This document shows positions 26,195 to 36,162 of a stretch of DNA of 64,000 nucleotides, in pieces. The position numbers were made by a program, and so were the translations under genes. The stretch spans positions 124,001 through 188,000 of the forward strand of contig JAJDAL010000024.1 in assembly GCA_029261875.1 (NCBI GenBank). The letters are read 5' to 3'. Each line of letters starts with the position of its first letter. Position 1 is the first letter of the stretch. This DNA comes from Deltaproteobacteria bacterium (GTDB taxonomy: Bacteria > Myxococcota_A > UBA9160 > JAJDAL01). The notes beneath the pieces are model-generated. The model saw only the letters and a program-made list of their open reading frames with translations. It was not told where the DNA came from and did not search any database.

Positions 26195-28717
26195 TCAACA
26201 GCCGTTCGGGCAGTAGAACTTCCCGAGCATGATGAACATTTCGTCCATGGTCGTAACGCCGCCCCGCACCGGGCAAGCATCACAAGACCCGTCCGCCGCG
26301 CCCGGACTGCTGTCGCAGAACGCGTCGTTTCCGCCGCATTTCACGCCCTTGTTGGGACCGTCCATACAGGCGACCTGGTTGTTGTTGCACGGGCCCCCCG
26401 GCGCCAGGGGCAAACCGAATACCGTCGGCGGCTCCGGCGACGTGGACTGCTGCTTCACCGGCGGACTCGCCGCCGTCGAGCCGTTGTCATAGAGGCTGCA
26501 GAACAGGAAGGTTCGATCCGCCGCGTTGGGACTGTCGAGAATCATCGGGGGATCGAGATCCAGATCCACCGGGTCCGTGTAGTCCGTACTGAAGTAGATC
26601 GGCGCCGTTCCGTCGTCCGGCACGCAGGCCGGGTCCCCGAATACACAGGGCGTGTTTGGCGGGGCCCAGATGCGGAAGCGAACGCCCCACTGATGGGTGT
26701 GGGAACCGAGGTCGAACACATAGGCATCCTGCGGAGCCGTATAGGAGCTGCAGTACTCACGCGCCTCGAAGGGCGGCACGTTCTGAACGAAGATCTCCTG
26801 GGAATCGAAGATGCCGAGGGCCGGCCACAATTGGTCCTGCGGCCCGGCGAAGGTCAGATTGAAGTACTGCGCCATGGTGGTATCGGAACTCGTCAAATTG
26901 AACGCGTGCGAGTTCCAAACCATGACCGCCGTCTTGGGCCAGCGGGTGTAGACGCCCGGGAAGAGTTCGTTGTAGACGAACGGTTCCTGGGATCCACCGA
27001 CCGTGGGCCCGGTCCCGCCATCGCCGTCACCCGGAACGAAACCACCGGTGCTGTAGTCCGGCGGTCCGTAACCCAAGCAAGCCACTTCGGACACCACCTG
27101 ACCACTGCAATCGGGGTTCCAGCCGAGGTTCGGGTCGATGTCGAAGGGATCGCAGGGTTGTCCGTTCTTCGGATCGGTCGGGTCGTTGGTCTTGTAGGTC
27201 CAGGGCCCGAACTCACGGTTTCCGTTGAAATCATCCAGGGGGCCGGACGCGCCGGTGTAGACGTGGATGATGCTGTGGTGGGACTGCGGGTCCTGCCACA
27301 GGGTGTCCGTGTGAATCGCGAAACACTCTTCCGAGTAGTTGTTGACGTTGCGGGTCCCGATGCAGGTATTGCCACCGCCACAATCGGCGTCGACCGTACA
27401 ATTGATGCTGTCGTCGTGATCGCACTTGCCCTTGAAGACGTAGCGGGAGGGACAGGGCACGACCGCGGATTCGGGGATCAAGCCGGCGGCTTCGAAATCG
27501 AAATAGGTCGCCATGCAGACCTCGTCTTCGAACTGACTCGGTAGATCCCAGGCCGTCTGCTGCACCTGCACACCGGCGTTGAGCGCCGGCGGGTCCGGTA
27601 CGGGAATCTTGAGCGGGTCGGCCTCGGGCAAACAGGTGCCGAACTTCTGGGCCGTTCCTGCCACCACGAGGTCCTGAGGCGATCCGCCCCGGATCCATTT
27701 CTCCATCCCCTCGAGGTGCGAAAGCGTCAGCGCGGGAATGCCACCGCTGGGCATGGGGGTCCCCGTCGTCTGGATACCGAGGGTCTTGGCCGCGAGTTTT
27801 TCATACAGGTAGGAGAGCGGCGGCTCGCCGGGCTCGACGCGCTTCAAGACCGAGTTCTGCGAAGCCGCGTGGATGAGTTGGTCATAGGCGTCGACGCTCG
27901 TGAGGTCGAGACCACCGGAAGCCGCGGCACCGTGACAGAAGGAGTTCGTGCAGTCGTAGCCATCGAACACTACGGACTGAATGGCTTCCCAGGTCGTGGC
28001 GAAGGTTTCCGCTTCGCATTCGCCGATCGTGCACACGTTGGTGCAGCCATCGGTTTCCGTGAGATTTCCGTCGTCGCAATCTTCGCCGAGTTCGACTTCG
28101 CCGTTGCCGCAAACCGGCGTCAGACAGGTCAAAGGCGCATCGGCTTTCGACGCCGTGAAGCGTCCGGATTCGTTCTTCTTGGCCGCTGCGCCATCGAAGT
28201 ACGAGCACCAGGTTTCGTCTTCCACTTTCAGTTGAACCCAGAGACCGTCCTGGGCACCGGTGGGCGCGAAATCCCAATTGGAGCCTTTCGCGAGAATCTT
28301 CACCATGCCGGGTTTGAGGATCACTTGCTTGACGCCGCCGCGCGTCCCCTCTTTGTCCTTGTACTTGTAACCCTTGATGTTCCCGTTCTTGCCGATGACC
28401 TTCCACAGCGCCGGGTCGAGAGTGATGAGCGACGTGCGTCCACCATTCTCCCCCATCCCCATTACGAGCAACTCCATACCGACTTGAGCCGGGTCGTGAA
28501 TGATGTTGATGTTGGGTTGATCCGTCGCGCGGAACATGAACGACTGTTTCTGCGGACCCTTGTTGGTCTTCAGGTTCGTCTTCTTTCCGGCGATCGGAAG
28601 GTTGGCGTCGTGCGCTTGCGCGGGGACCGACGCCGTAAGAAAGAACACGGCGGCGAGCAACATGCTTCCGATCGCGGTCCAGCGCGTCGATACTGAAATA
28701 CAGGTGTGGCGAATCAT
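26195..28717 (-). CDS. Copper type II ascorbate-dependent monooxygenase-like multidomain secreted protein
   Basis: 840 residues from the ATG at 28717 (GGGAG seven bases upstream; a longer in-frame start at 28921 is rejected). Signal peptide 1-35 ends VPAQA. Residues about 40-198 hold the GYKY domain, followed by one myxococcal repeat (about 202-232). A C-x4-CH site (Cys256, Cys261, His262) looks like a cytochrome c-type haem motif with wide spacing. The remainder resembles peptidylglycine alpha-hydroxylating monooxygenase: His480/His481 and His485 (SHHSIIHV), His604 (WNSHAFN), His673-x-His675 (SHTHQW) and Met827 in TTMDEMF. This gives all ligand positions for the CuA and CuM sites. A C-x7-C-x5-C-x5-C module is inserted near 432. 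Substrate unknown. Confidence 0.8.
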   Translation of the reverse strand: MIRHTCISVSTRWTAIGSMLLAAVFFLTASVPAQAHDANLPIAGKKTNLKTNKGPQKQSFMFRATDQPNINIIHDPAQVGMELLVMGMGENGGRTSLITLDPALWKVIGKNGNIKGYKYKDKEGTRGGVKQVILKPGMVKILAKGSNWDFAPTGAQDGLWVQLKVEDETWCSYFDGAAAKKNESGRFTASKADAPLTCLTPVCGNGEVELGEDCDDGNLTETDGCTNVCTIGECEAETFATTWEAIQSVVFDGYDCTNSFCHGAAASGGLDLTSVDAYDQLIHAASQNSVLKRVEPGEPPLSYLYEKLAAKTLGIQTTGTPMPSGGIPALTLSHLEGMEKWIRGGSPQDLVVAGTAQKFGTCLPEADPLKIPVPDPPALNAGVQVQQTAWDLPSQFEDEVCMATYFDFEAAGLIPESAVVPCPSRYVFKGKCDHDDSINCTVDADCGGGNTCIGTRNVNNYSEECFAIHTDTLWQDPQSHHSIIHVYTGASGPLDDFNGNREFGPWTYKTNDPTDPKNGQPCDPFDIDPNLGWNPDCSGQVVSEVACLGYGPPDYSTGGFVPGDGDGGTGPTVGGSQEPFVYNELFPGVYTRWPKTAVMVWNSHAFNLTSSDTTMAQYFNLTFAGPQDQLWPALGIFDSQEIFVQNVPPFEAREYCSSYTAPQDAYVFDLGSHTHQWGVRFRIWAPPNTPCVFGDPACVPDDGTAPIYFSTDYTDPVDLDLDPPMILDSPNAADRTFLFCSLYDNGSTAASPPVKQQSTSPEPPTVFGLPLAPGGPCNNNQVACMDGPNKGVKCGGNDAFCDSSPGAADGSCDACPVRGGVTTMDEMFIMLGKFYCPNGC

Positions 28718-28921
28718 CGCATGTCTCCCTGGGTGACGAGGAATCCGTGCGCGCGGCGCGTGCATGGCCAACGGGGCCGTCGCGGTCGTTAATATACTCG
28801 ACGTAAAGATTGAATGGCTAGGGCGCAGTCGCGGGATTGCGAAAAAACCATATTTTTCCGCGGATTGGGCGCAGACACCTGCCCGCCCGTAGGGACGCAA
28901 CGAGTCCCCGCGGGGAAACAA

Positions 28922-30121
28922 TCAGGCTTCAGCCTGGGCGATCGCATCTTCCCAAGCGACGCCTTGGGCAATGAGTCCCCGGTACTTCATGACCCATCGC
29001 GCGCGACTGAACCCGAGCGCCCCAACCAACTTTCCCGCCCTCCCGTAGAGGACGACGCATTTGCGTTCCGCGAGCGTGCCGTGAACGACCCGGGTTTCGT
29101 CGTCCGCCCGCGTGCGCCCCGCCAACTGGATCTTGATCCCATACTGATCGGACCAGAAAAAGGGAACCGGGGCAAACGGCGCACAGGTTTCGCCCACCAG
29201 CAGACGCGTCGCAGCGGCTTCGCCCTGCTCGACCGCGTGGGTCCAATGCTCGATTCGCATTTCCTCGCCGAACAGTGCATTCGGCCAGCGGGCGACATCG
29301 CCCGCCGCCACGATATCGGGCGCAGCGGTTGCACAGCGGGAATCGCACACGACGCCGTCGCGCAGCTCGAGCCCCGAGCCCTCGAGCCAGTCCGTACGCG
29401 GCGCAACCCCGACCCCGATGACCACGAGGTCGGCGGACACCCGATTCCCATCCGAGAGCAGCAAGCCTTCGACCCGGCGATCGCCCAAGATTTTTTCGAC
29501 CGTGACGCCGCAGCGAAGATCGACACCATTCTCGCGGTGCACCTCCGCCATCCACCCGCCCATCTCCATCCCCAAGCCGCGGGACAAAGGCGCGGGAAGC
29601 GCTTCGATGACCGCCACCTCGAGACCGCGCGCGCGGCAGGTGGCCGCCACCTCGGCGCCGATGAAACCGGCCCCGACCACCGCCACTCTCGGGGCGCGAT
29701 CGAGTTCCGCGCGAATCGCCATGCAGTCGTCGAGGGTGCGGAGAAAGTGAATCCCCTCGCGCTCGGGAAGACCGGGCAAGCGTCGCGGCGATGCCCCCGT
29801 GGCGATCAGGAGGCCGTCGAAATCCAGCTGCCCGCCGCGATCGAGCGTGAGTTTTCGCGCCGACACGTCGAGGGCGGTCGCGCGGACACCGAGTTCCAGC
29901 TCGATGCCTTGTTCGGCCGGGGGGATCGCGCTCCGCAGTTGCGTGCGTTCCGGATCCCATTTTCCGGCCAGCACTTCCTTCGAGAGAGGCGGACGATCGT
30001 AGGGGGCGTGGGGTTCTTCTCCGACGACGGTGAGACGGCCCTCGTAACCGAGTCGGCGCAGGGCTTCCGCACCCCGCAGCCCCGCCAGGGACGCGCCGAC
30101 CACGACGATGTTCTCGAGCAT
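28922..30121 (-). CDS. FAD-dependent ferredoxin reductase (Rieske/P450 system type)
   Basis: 399 residues. An FAD-binding Rossmann motif opens the protein (IVVVGASLAGLRGAEALRR, residues 5-23). The substrate-side DRPPLSKEVLAG segment (about 42-53) is typical of putidaredoxin/rhodocoxin-type reductases, and a second NAD-binding motif VAVVGAGFIGAEVAA lies near 141-155. The motif with GDVARWPN near 274 completes the FAD site. It probably passes electrons from NADH to a [2Fe-2S] ferredoxin and so to an oxygenase, possibly the Rieske pair at 13212-14821. It is not next to an oxygenase, and its start has no Shine-Dalgarno. Confidence 0.9.
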   Translation of the reverse strand: MLENIVVVGASLAGLRGAEALRRLGYEGRLTVVGEEPHAPYDRPPLSKEVLAGKWDPERTQLRSAIPPAEQGIELELGVRATALDVSARKLTLDRGGQLDFDGLLIATGASPRRLPGLPEREGIHFLRTLDDCMAIRAELDRAPRVAVVGAGFIGAEVAATCRARGLEVAVIEALPAPLSRGLGMEMGGWMAEVHRENGVDLRCGVTVEKILGDRRVEGLLLSDGNRVSADLVVIGVGVAPRTDWLEGSGLELRDGVVCDSRCATAAPDIVAAGDVARWPNALFGEEMRIEHWTHAVEQGEAAATRLLVGETCAPFAPVPFFWSDQYGIKIQLAGRTRADDETRVVHGTLAERKCVVLYGRAGKLVGALGFSRARWVMKYRGLIAQGVAWEDAIAQAEA

Positions 30122-30183
30122 CCGGAGAAACTAGAGGGCGAATCGAATCTTCGCCCCTAGCGGATTCGAGCGAGCTGCGCGGC

Positions 30184-31538
<1,355 letters not shown>

Positions 31539-31542
<4 letters not shown>

Positions 31543-32507
31543 GCGCTGGACTCCGCAGTCGGGGGCAAGCTCAAACGAAAGCAAGCTCCGTGGCCGTTCG
31601 GCCCGGCACCCGCGGCGGGAATCGCACGGATCGTTCCGCCATGGGCCTCGACGATGCGCACCGCCATGGCGAGACCCAAACCGGTTCCCGTTGCCTTGGT
31701 GGTGAAGAAGGGCTCGAACACCTGATCGAGGTTTTCGGGCTCGATCCCGCTGCCGGAGTCCGCCACCTCGAGCCACACGGCCCCGTCGTGCTCCGCGCCG
31801 CCCCGCACCGCGATGCGTCCGCCGCGCGTTACGGCTTCGGCCGCGTTGCGGAGTAGACCGAGTACCACGCGCGACAACAAATCGGAATCGGCGCGGAGTT
31901 CCGGCAGGCCCGGCGCCACGACTCGCTCTACCTCGATTCCGTTGCTCGAAAGGTCGGCGCTCGCGAGTTGCAGCGCGCGATCGAGAATCTTCTCGAGCCC
32001 AACGCGCTCGAGACGCGGTTCGAGCGGCCGCGCGAAGTTCAACAGAGAGGTGATGAGACCATCCAGCCGGTCGATTTCTTCGCAGATGAAATCGCAAGCG
32101 CGATAGGGATCCTCGCCCGGGTCAAAATTCTCCTTCACCATGGAGGCCGACGCGCGAATCACGCCGAGCGGATTGCGGACCTCGTGGGCGACCCCCGCAG
32201 CCAGACGACCGATGGCAGCGAGCTTCTCGCTCTGGGCCAGTTTGCGTTGGGATTCCTGCAGCGCCCGCATCTGTTCTTCGATGACACGCGCGTCCTCATG
32301 GGCCTGGGTGCGCGCGTTGGCGAGCCGCCCCACGAAGTAGCCGAGCGCCGAGTAGGGGAGTAGAAACCCCAGGAAATAGATCGCGGTTCCGTCGCGCCCG
32401 GCGAGCGTCATGTCGGCGTCGAGGAGCAGGAACAGGGTGAAGTCGAACAGGCCGATCCCCGCGCCCACGAGTCCCAGCCAGATCTCCCAACGGGTGGGTT
32501 TTTCCAT
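31539..32507 (-). CDS. Membrane histidine kinase (NtrB-type partner of the sigma-54 regulator)
   Basis: 322 residues. Two N-terminal membrane segments (about 10-30 and 41-61) with almost no periplasmic loop are followed by a short coiled coil (64-95). The HisKA phospho-acceptor is His108 in GVAHEVRNP. The ATP-binding domain includes NAAEAV (N box), SGSGIEPENL (G1 box), TGLGLAMAVR (G2). The small loop suggests an intramembrane-sensing or envelope-stress kinase. Start at 32507: the ATG has no purine-rich ribosome site (cctccccgc precedes it), and the candidate sigma-54 promoter sits directly upstream, so the mRNA could be nearly leaderless. Stop overlaps the regulator start (GTGA). Confidence 0.93.
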
Positions 32508-32520
32508 GCGGGGAGGAGTA

Positions 32521-32535
32521 GCAAAGGTAATGCCA
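32521..32535 (-). promoter_or_regulatory. Candidate sigma-54 promoter for the kinase-NtrC operon
   Basis: On the minus strand the site reads TGGCAT-TACCT-TTGCT. It has the GG and GC of the -24/-12 elements at the required spacing and is a near-perfect fit to TGGCAY-N5-TTGCW. The predicted start of transcription is near 32509, two bases from the kinase ATG. Positive autoregulation by the operon's own NtrC-type activator is a natural hypothesis. Confidence 0.6.
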
Positions 32536-32603
32536 AGAACAGCGCCAGCCGTCCTCGGCCCAAGCGGTCAAAAAAAGTGGCTGAGTGCAAAGCACGAAGC
32601 CGA

Positions 32604-32700
32604 CCCCCCGCCCCAAGCCCCCCCCCCTACCCCAGCCCAAAGGTGCACCCCCACCCCCCACGTAGCTGGGATGCAACACCCCCCCCGCTACAATCCCCCC
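32604..32700. other. C-tract region with G-quadruplex potential on the minus strand
   Basis: Nine tracts of 3 to 10 consecutive C lie within 97 bases directly upstream of the glutathione reductase ATG (runs of 6, 4, 10, 4, 3, 5, 6, 8 and 6). The minus (template) strand therefore carries several possible G-quadruplexes. There is no Shine-Dalgarno; the ATG is preceded by a run of six C. Confidence 0.8.
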
Positions 32701-34053
32701 ATGGCCAAATTCGACTACGACCTCTTCACCATCGGTGCCGGCTCCGGCGGAGTGCGCGCAAGCCGGATGTCGGCCGGCTATGGCGCACGCGTGGCGGTGG
32801 CGGAGGAGCGCTATCTCGGCGGCACCTGCGTCAACGTGGGCTGCATCCCCAAGAAGCTGCTCGTCTACGCCTCCCACTACCGGCACGACTTCGAGGACGC
32901 GGCGAGCTTCGGTTGGGACGCCGAAGTGCGGGGCTTCGACTGGGGGGCGTTGATCGAAGGGAAGAACAAAGAAATTTCGCGCCTGAACGAGATCTACCGC
33001 GGCCTGCTCGGCAAGGCCGGCGTCGACCTCATCGAAGAGCGGGCCCACATCGAGGATCCCCACACGGTTTCCGTGGGCGGGCGTCGCGTTACGGCGGAAA
33101 GGATCCTGGTCGCCACCGGCGGCTGGCCGAAGGTTCCCGACTTTCCCGGCGTCGAACACGTCATCACTTCGAACGAAGCCTTCACTCTGAAAGAACTTCC
33201 CCAGCGCGTCGTGATCGTGGGCGGCGGCTACATCGCCGTCGAGTTCGCGGGAATCTTTCACGGCATGGGGGCGGAGGTCAGCCAGCTCTATCGCGGCCCG
33301 CTCTTCCTACGCGGCTTCGACGACGACGTGCGCCAGGTACTGGCGGAGGAAATGCAGGAACAGGGCATCGACCTGCGCTTCGACACCAACCTCACGCGCG
33401 TCGAGCGTCGCGGCGATACCCGTGTCGCGACGACCACCGCGGGCGACGTCATCGAAGCCGACCAGATTCTTTACGCCACGGGCCGCGCGCCCAAGATCGA
33501 GGGCCTGGGTCTCGAGGCGGCGGGCGTCGAACTCGCCAGCAACGGATCCGTGGTCGTCGACGACTTCTCCCAATCCTCGGTCCCGAGCATCTACGCCATC
33601 GGAGACGTGACCGACCGCATGGCCCTCACACCCGTGGCGATTCACGAAGGCATGTGCCTGGCCAGTACGCTGTTCAACGATGACCCCCGCAAACCCGATT
33701 ACCGCGACGTGGCCTCGGCGGTCTTCAGCCAACCGACGATCGGCAGCGTTGGGCTCACCGAGGCGCAAGCGCGCGAGCGACACGGCGAGGTCGACGTCTA
33801 CAAGACGCGTTTCCGGCATCTCAAGAACACCCTCACGCCCCGCAAGGAACGCGTCTTCATGAAGTTGCTCGTGGATCCGAAATCCGATCGGGTGCTGGGT
33901 TGTCACATGGTGGGACCCGAGGCCGGCGAGATCGTGCAGGGCCTGGCCATCGCGCTGCGCTGCAACGCGACCAAAGCCCAATTCGACGCCACCATCGGAA
34001 TCCATCCCACGGCCGCAGAAGAATTCGTCACGATGCGCGAGAAAGTCAGCTAG
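32701..34053 (+). CDS. gor: Glutathione-disulfide reductase-like flavoprotein
   Basis: 450 residues from ATG at 32701 (an in-frame start at 32410 lies in the C-rich region and is rejected). The FAD motif is GAGSGGVRASRMSAGYGA (about 12-29), and the redox-active disulfide is in GGTCVNVGCIPKKLLVYAS, with Cys-x4-Cys. The NADPH motif GGGYIAVEFAGI lies near 178-189, with R residues downstream as in glutathione reductase, and the C-terminal HPTAAEEFVTMR carries the catalytic His. It reduces oxidised glutathione. Transcribed divergently from the kinase-NtrC operon. Confidence 0.88.
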   Translation: MAKFDYDLFTIGAGSGGVRASRMSAGYGARVAVAEERYLGGTCVNVGCIPKKLLVYASHYRHDFEDAASFGWDAEVRGFDWGALIEGKNKEISRLNEIYRGLLGKAGVDLIEERAHIEDPHTVSVGGRRVTAERILVATGGWPKVPDFPGVEHVITSNEAFTLKELPQRVVIVGGGYIAVEFAGIFHGMGAEVSQLYRGPLFLRGFDDDVRQVLAEEMQEQGIDLRFDTNLTRVERRGDTRVATTTAGDVIEADQILYATGRAPKIEGLGLEAAGVELASNGSVVVDDFSQSSVPSIYAIGDVTDRMALTPVAIHEGMCLASTLFNDDPRKPDYRDVASAVFSQPTIGSVGLTEAQARERHGEVDVYKTRFRHLKNTLTPRKERVFMKLLVDPKSDRVLGCHMVGPEAGEIVQGLAIALRCNATKAQFDATIGIHPTAAEEFVTMREKVS

Positions 34054-34525
34054 GGAGTTGACCCAAGCGGGTCACCGGCGACCGCAATCCCGAAACGGTT
34101 CCCCGCCAAGCGAACCGGTGGACTGTGGCGGTGGTTGAAGAGGCGTCCAAAAGGCACTTCTCCAACCACCGCCACTGGAAGTTCCCGCGCCAGCCAAACG
34201 GGGAACTTCAGCCCCGGCGGTAAACCGAAAACTCGGGCGATTGCGTTCGCGTGAAAATGTTTTGGATTGGACTGCGCGCACGCTGGCCGTTTCCTTTCGG
34301 TAGCCGTTCGACCCGCTCACTGAGGTGGGGCACTGGCTTTGCGTCCCCGGCTTCCACCGGGTTTGCCGTTTCGAGGCGTCGACGGCCTGGGCCGCGTCCT
34401 ACTCGCAGAGCGCTATCGAACTCGCTCTAGAGCTTTTATCGGACGATCCTGTGGGATCTTTACCCGATGCGCAGCACACGCGTGATGCGCGCGCACCGCC
34501 CTGCGTCGGCGCTCGGATCCTCGCG
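34054..34525. other. 472-base convergent intergenic region
   Basis: It separates the end of the glutathione reductase gene (plus) from the end of the amidohydrolase gene (minus). It contains the strong hairpin at 34125-34175. Further on are a GATCC-tgtg-GGATC hairpin near 34445 and a self-complementary GCTCTAGAGC near 34422. I see no gene; the open frames here show no family features. Confidence 0.6.
34125..34175. terminator. Long hairpin, probable bidirectional termination/mRNA 3' end signal
   Basis: GTGGCGGTGGTTG (34125-34137) and its exact reverse complement (34163-34175) form a 13-base stem around a 25-base loop that can extend the pairing. It lies between convergent genes 72 bases after the glutathione reductase stop. 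No T-run follows, so it may stabilise 3' ends or act with Rho rather than as a classical terminator. Confidence 0.6.
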
Positions 34526-35713
34526 CTAGCGACCGGGTAATCGGTCGGGGATGGAATCGAGGCCGTAGAGTTGCTTGCAATTGGTGTGCAACATCCGCTT
34601 GACCTCCGACTTGGGAACACCGCGAAATACGCGCTCGATCGAGATCCGGGAATGCGGCCAATCGCTTCCGCTGTGAGGATAGTCGGTGGACCACATGATG
34701 TGGTCGAGATTCAAACGGTGACGCAGATCGATCCCCGCCGTATCGACCATGAAGGTGGCCCAGAAATTTCGATGGAAGATTTCGCTGGGTGGAGACTTCA
34801 TCTGCTCCGCCGCCCCGGTGAACCAGCGGTAGCGGTAATACATGTCGTCGCTCTGCTCGCACAGGGTGGGGATCCAACCGATGTTGGCTTCGACGAGCAC
34901 GGTCTTGAGGCCCGGGAACTTGTCGTAGATGCCCGAAAAGAGCAGGTCGCAAACGACGGAAAGCGTTTGTCCACCGGACTTGGTCCAAGCGGCGCGACTG
35001 AGCAGCGTCAGACTGTTCCAACCCTTGCCCATCCCCGCTCCTTCGCCGGTACCGCGCAAGAAGCTGCCGATGTGCACCGCAATGGGGTGGCGGGATTCCT
35101 GGGCCAGGCTCCAAAAACGATCGTCTTCCGGTGTCACGTCGAGAGAGCCGTTGGGAAATGCGGAGATCACGCTTCCCGGGATTCCCTGCTTCATCGCCCA
35201 TTCGATTTCCGCAATGGCGTCGTCGATACCGGTGGTCGGAATGATGGCCTGGGGGACCAGGCGACCGTCGGAGCCCTCGCAGAATTCCAACAGCCACTCG
35301 TTGTAGGCGCGAACGCAGGCGAGCTGGAGTTCGCGATCCTTGGCGTAGATCCGAGCTCCCTTCAGAGTGACGCTCGGATACAGGAGCTGGGCGTAGATGC
35401 CGTCGGCGTCGAGGTCTTTGATGCGTTCCACGGGATCGAAACTCCCGGGTCGCATTTCCGCGTAGGTTTGCCCCATGGGACGAAACTGGAAATAGGAGAG
35501 CCCCGCCGTGGCGGTGAGACCCACCGGCCATTTCTCTTTACCGTCGTCGAAGAGCCACATCTCGCCGTGCTCACTGCTTTGCACCCGCGGCGCACGGTCC
35601 TTGAATTTCGCCGGCACCCGGTCTTGCCAGAGATTCGGCGGCTCGTTGACGTGGGCGTCGGAATCGATGATCGGATAGTCGATGCTCGCGGTGTCGTGAA
35701 AGAGTTCGGACAT
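34526..35713 (-). CDS. Amidohydrolase (amidohydrolase_2 family)
   Basis: 395 residues; ATG with GAGGAG six bases upstream. Metal ligands: Asp19-x-His21 in IIDSDAHVNEPP (the D/HxH start), a mid-protein His in VHIGSFLRG, and the C-terminal WSTDYPHSGSDWPHS with Asp and two His. The family hydrolyses or decarboxylates ring-derived acids and amides, such as the 2-amino-3-carboxymuconate-semialdehyde decarboxylase group; these are frequent in aromatic and steroid degradation. It follows the thiolase/DUF35 pair by 14 bases on the same strand, so it likely acts in the same pathway. Confidence 0.87.
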   Translation of the reverse strand: MSELFHDTASIDYPIIDSDAHVNEPPNLWQDRVPAKFKDRAPRVQSSEHGEMWLFDDGKEKWPVGLTATAGLSYFQFRPMGQTYAEMRPGSFDPVERIKDLDADGIYAQLLYPSVTLKGARIYAKDRELQLACVRAYNEWLLEFCEGSDGRLVPQAIIPTTGIDDAIAEIEWAMKQGIPGSVISAFPNGSLDVTPEDDRFWSLAQESRHPIAVHIGSFLRGTGEGAGMGKGWNSLTLLSRAAWTKSGGQTLSVVCDLLFSGIYDKFPGLKTVLVEANIGWIPTLCEQSDDMYYRYRWFTGAAEQMKSPPSEIFHRNFWATFMVDTAGIDLRHRLNLDHIMWSTDYPHSGSDWPHSRISIERVFRGVPKSEVKRMLHTNCKQLYGLDSIPDRLPGR

Positions 35714-35727
35714 CAGATTCTCCTCGG

Positions 35728-36162
35728 CTAGACGGTCGCCGGCCGGAACCAGGGCACGACCACGGATTTTTCACTGCCCGAAAAGACCAGGGGACGGAAC
35801 ACCGCTTCCACGCGCATGTCGGCACCGACCTCTTCGGGTAAACAATCGACGATCCGGGTCACGATGCGAACCGCGGGATCCTCTTCCAGCGCCACGAGTC
35901 CCGTCACGTACGGGACTTCTTCCTCGAAGGCTTTGACGAACACGTGGCGCACCACCGCCCACGAAAACAAAGTCCCCCGGCCGCTTACCGCTTCCCATCG
36001 AAGCTGCGGGGACCCACAGTGATGACACGTCTTGGGGGGATACCAGTTGTAGGTACCGCACTCCCGACAGCGCGGAATTCGCAGCTCGCCCTGCGCGGCA
36101 CCAGCCCAGAATTCCGCCGTGGGCTCCCAATTCGTGTCCGGTAGAAAGTGCGCGGCGCTCAC
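35728..36162 (-). CDS. DUF35 OB-fold/zinc-ribbon protein
   Basis: 144 residues from a GTG that overlaps the thiolase stop (GTGA at 36159-36162). The N-terminal rubredoxin-like ribbon is C-x2-C-x10-C-x2-C (CRECGTYNWYPPKTCHHCG), followed by the OB-fold acyl-CoA-binding half. In steroid side-chain catabolism, DUF35 proteins (ChsH2 family) dimerise with an SCP2-type thiolase fold (Ltp2) to form a retro-aldolase. The gene order here is that same pairing. Confidence 0.9.
   Translation of the reverse strand: MSAAHFLPDTNWEPTAEFWAGAAQGELRIPRCRECGTYNWYPPKTCHHCGSPQLRWEAVSGRGTLFSWAVVRHVFVKAFEEEVPYVTGLVALEEDPAVRIVTRIVDCLPEEVGADMRVEAVFRPLVFSGSEKSVVVPWFRPATV

Noticed and set aside
28718..28921. N-terminal extension of the copper protein back to 28921
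   Set aside because: The signal peptide starts at 28717 with GGGAG upstream; the extra residues lack any signal or domain character.
34054..34525. Short open frames in the gap after glutathione reductase
   Set aside because: They have no ribosome site, no family features and the composition of non-coding DNA.
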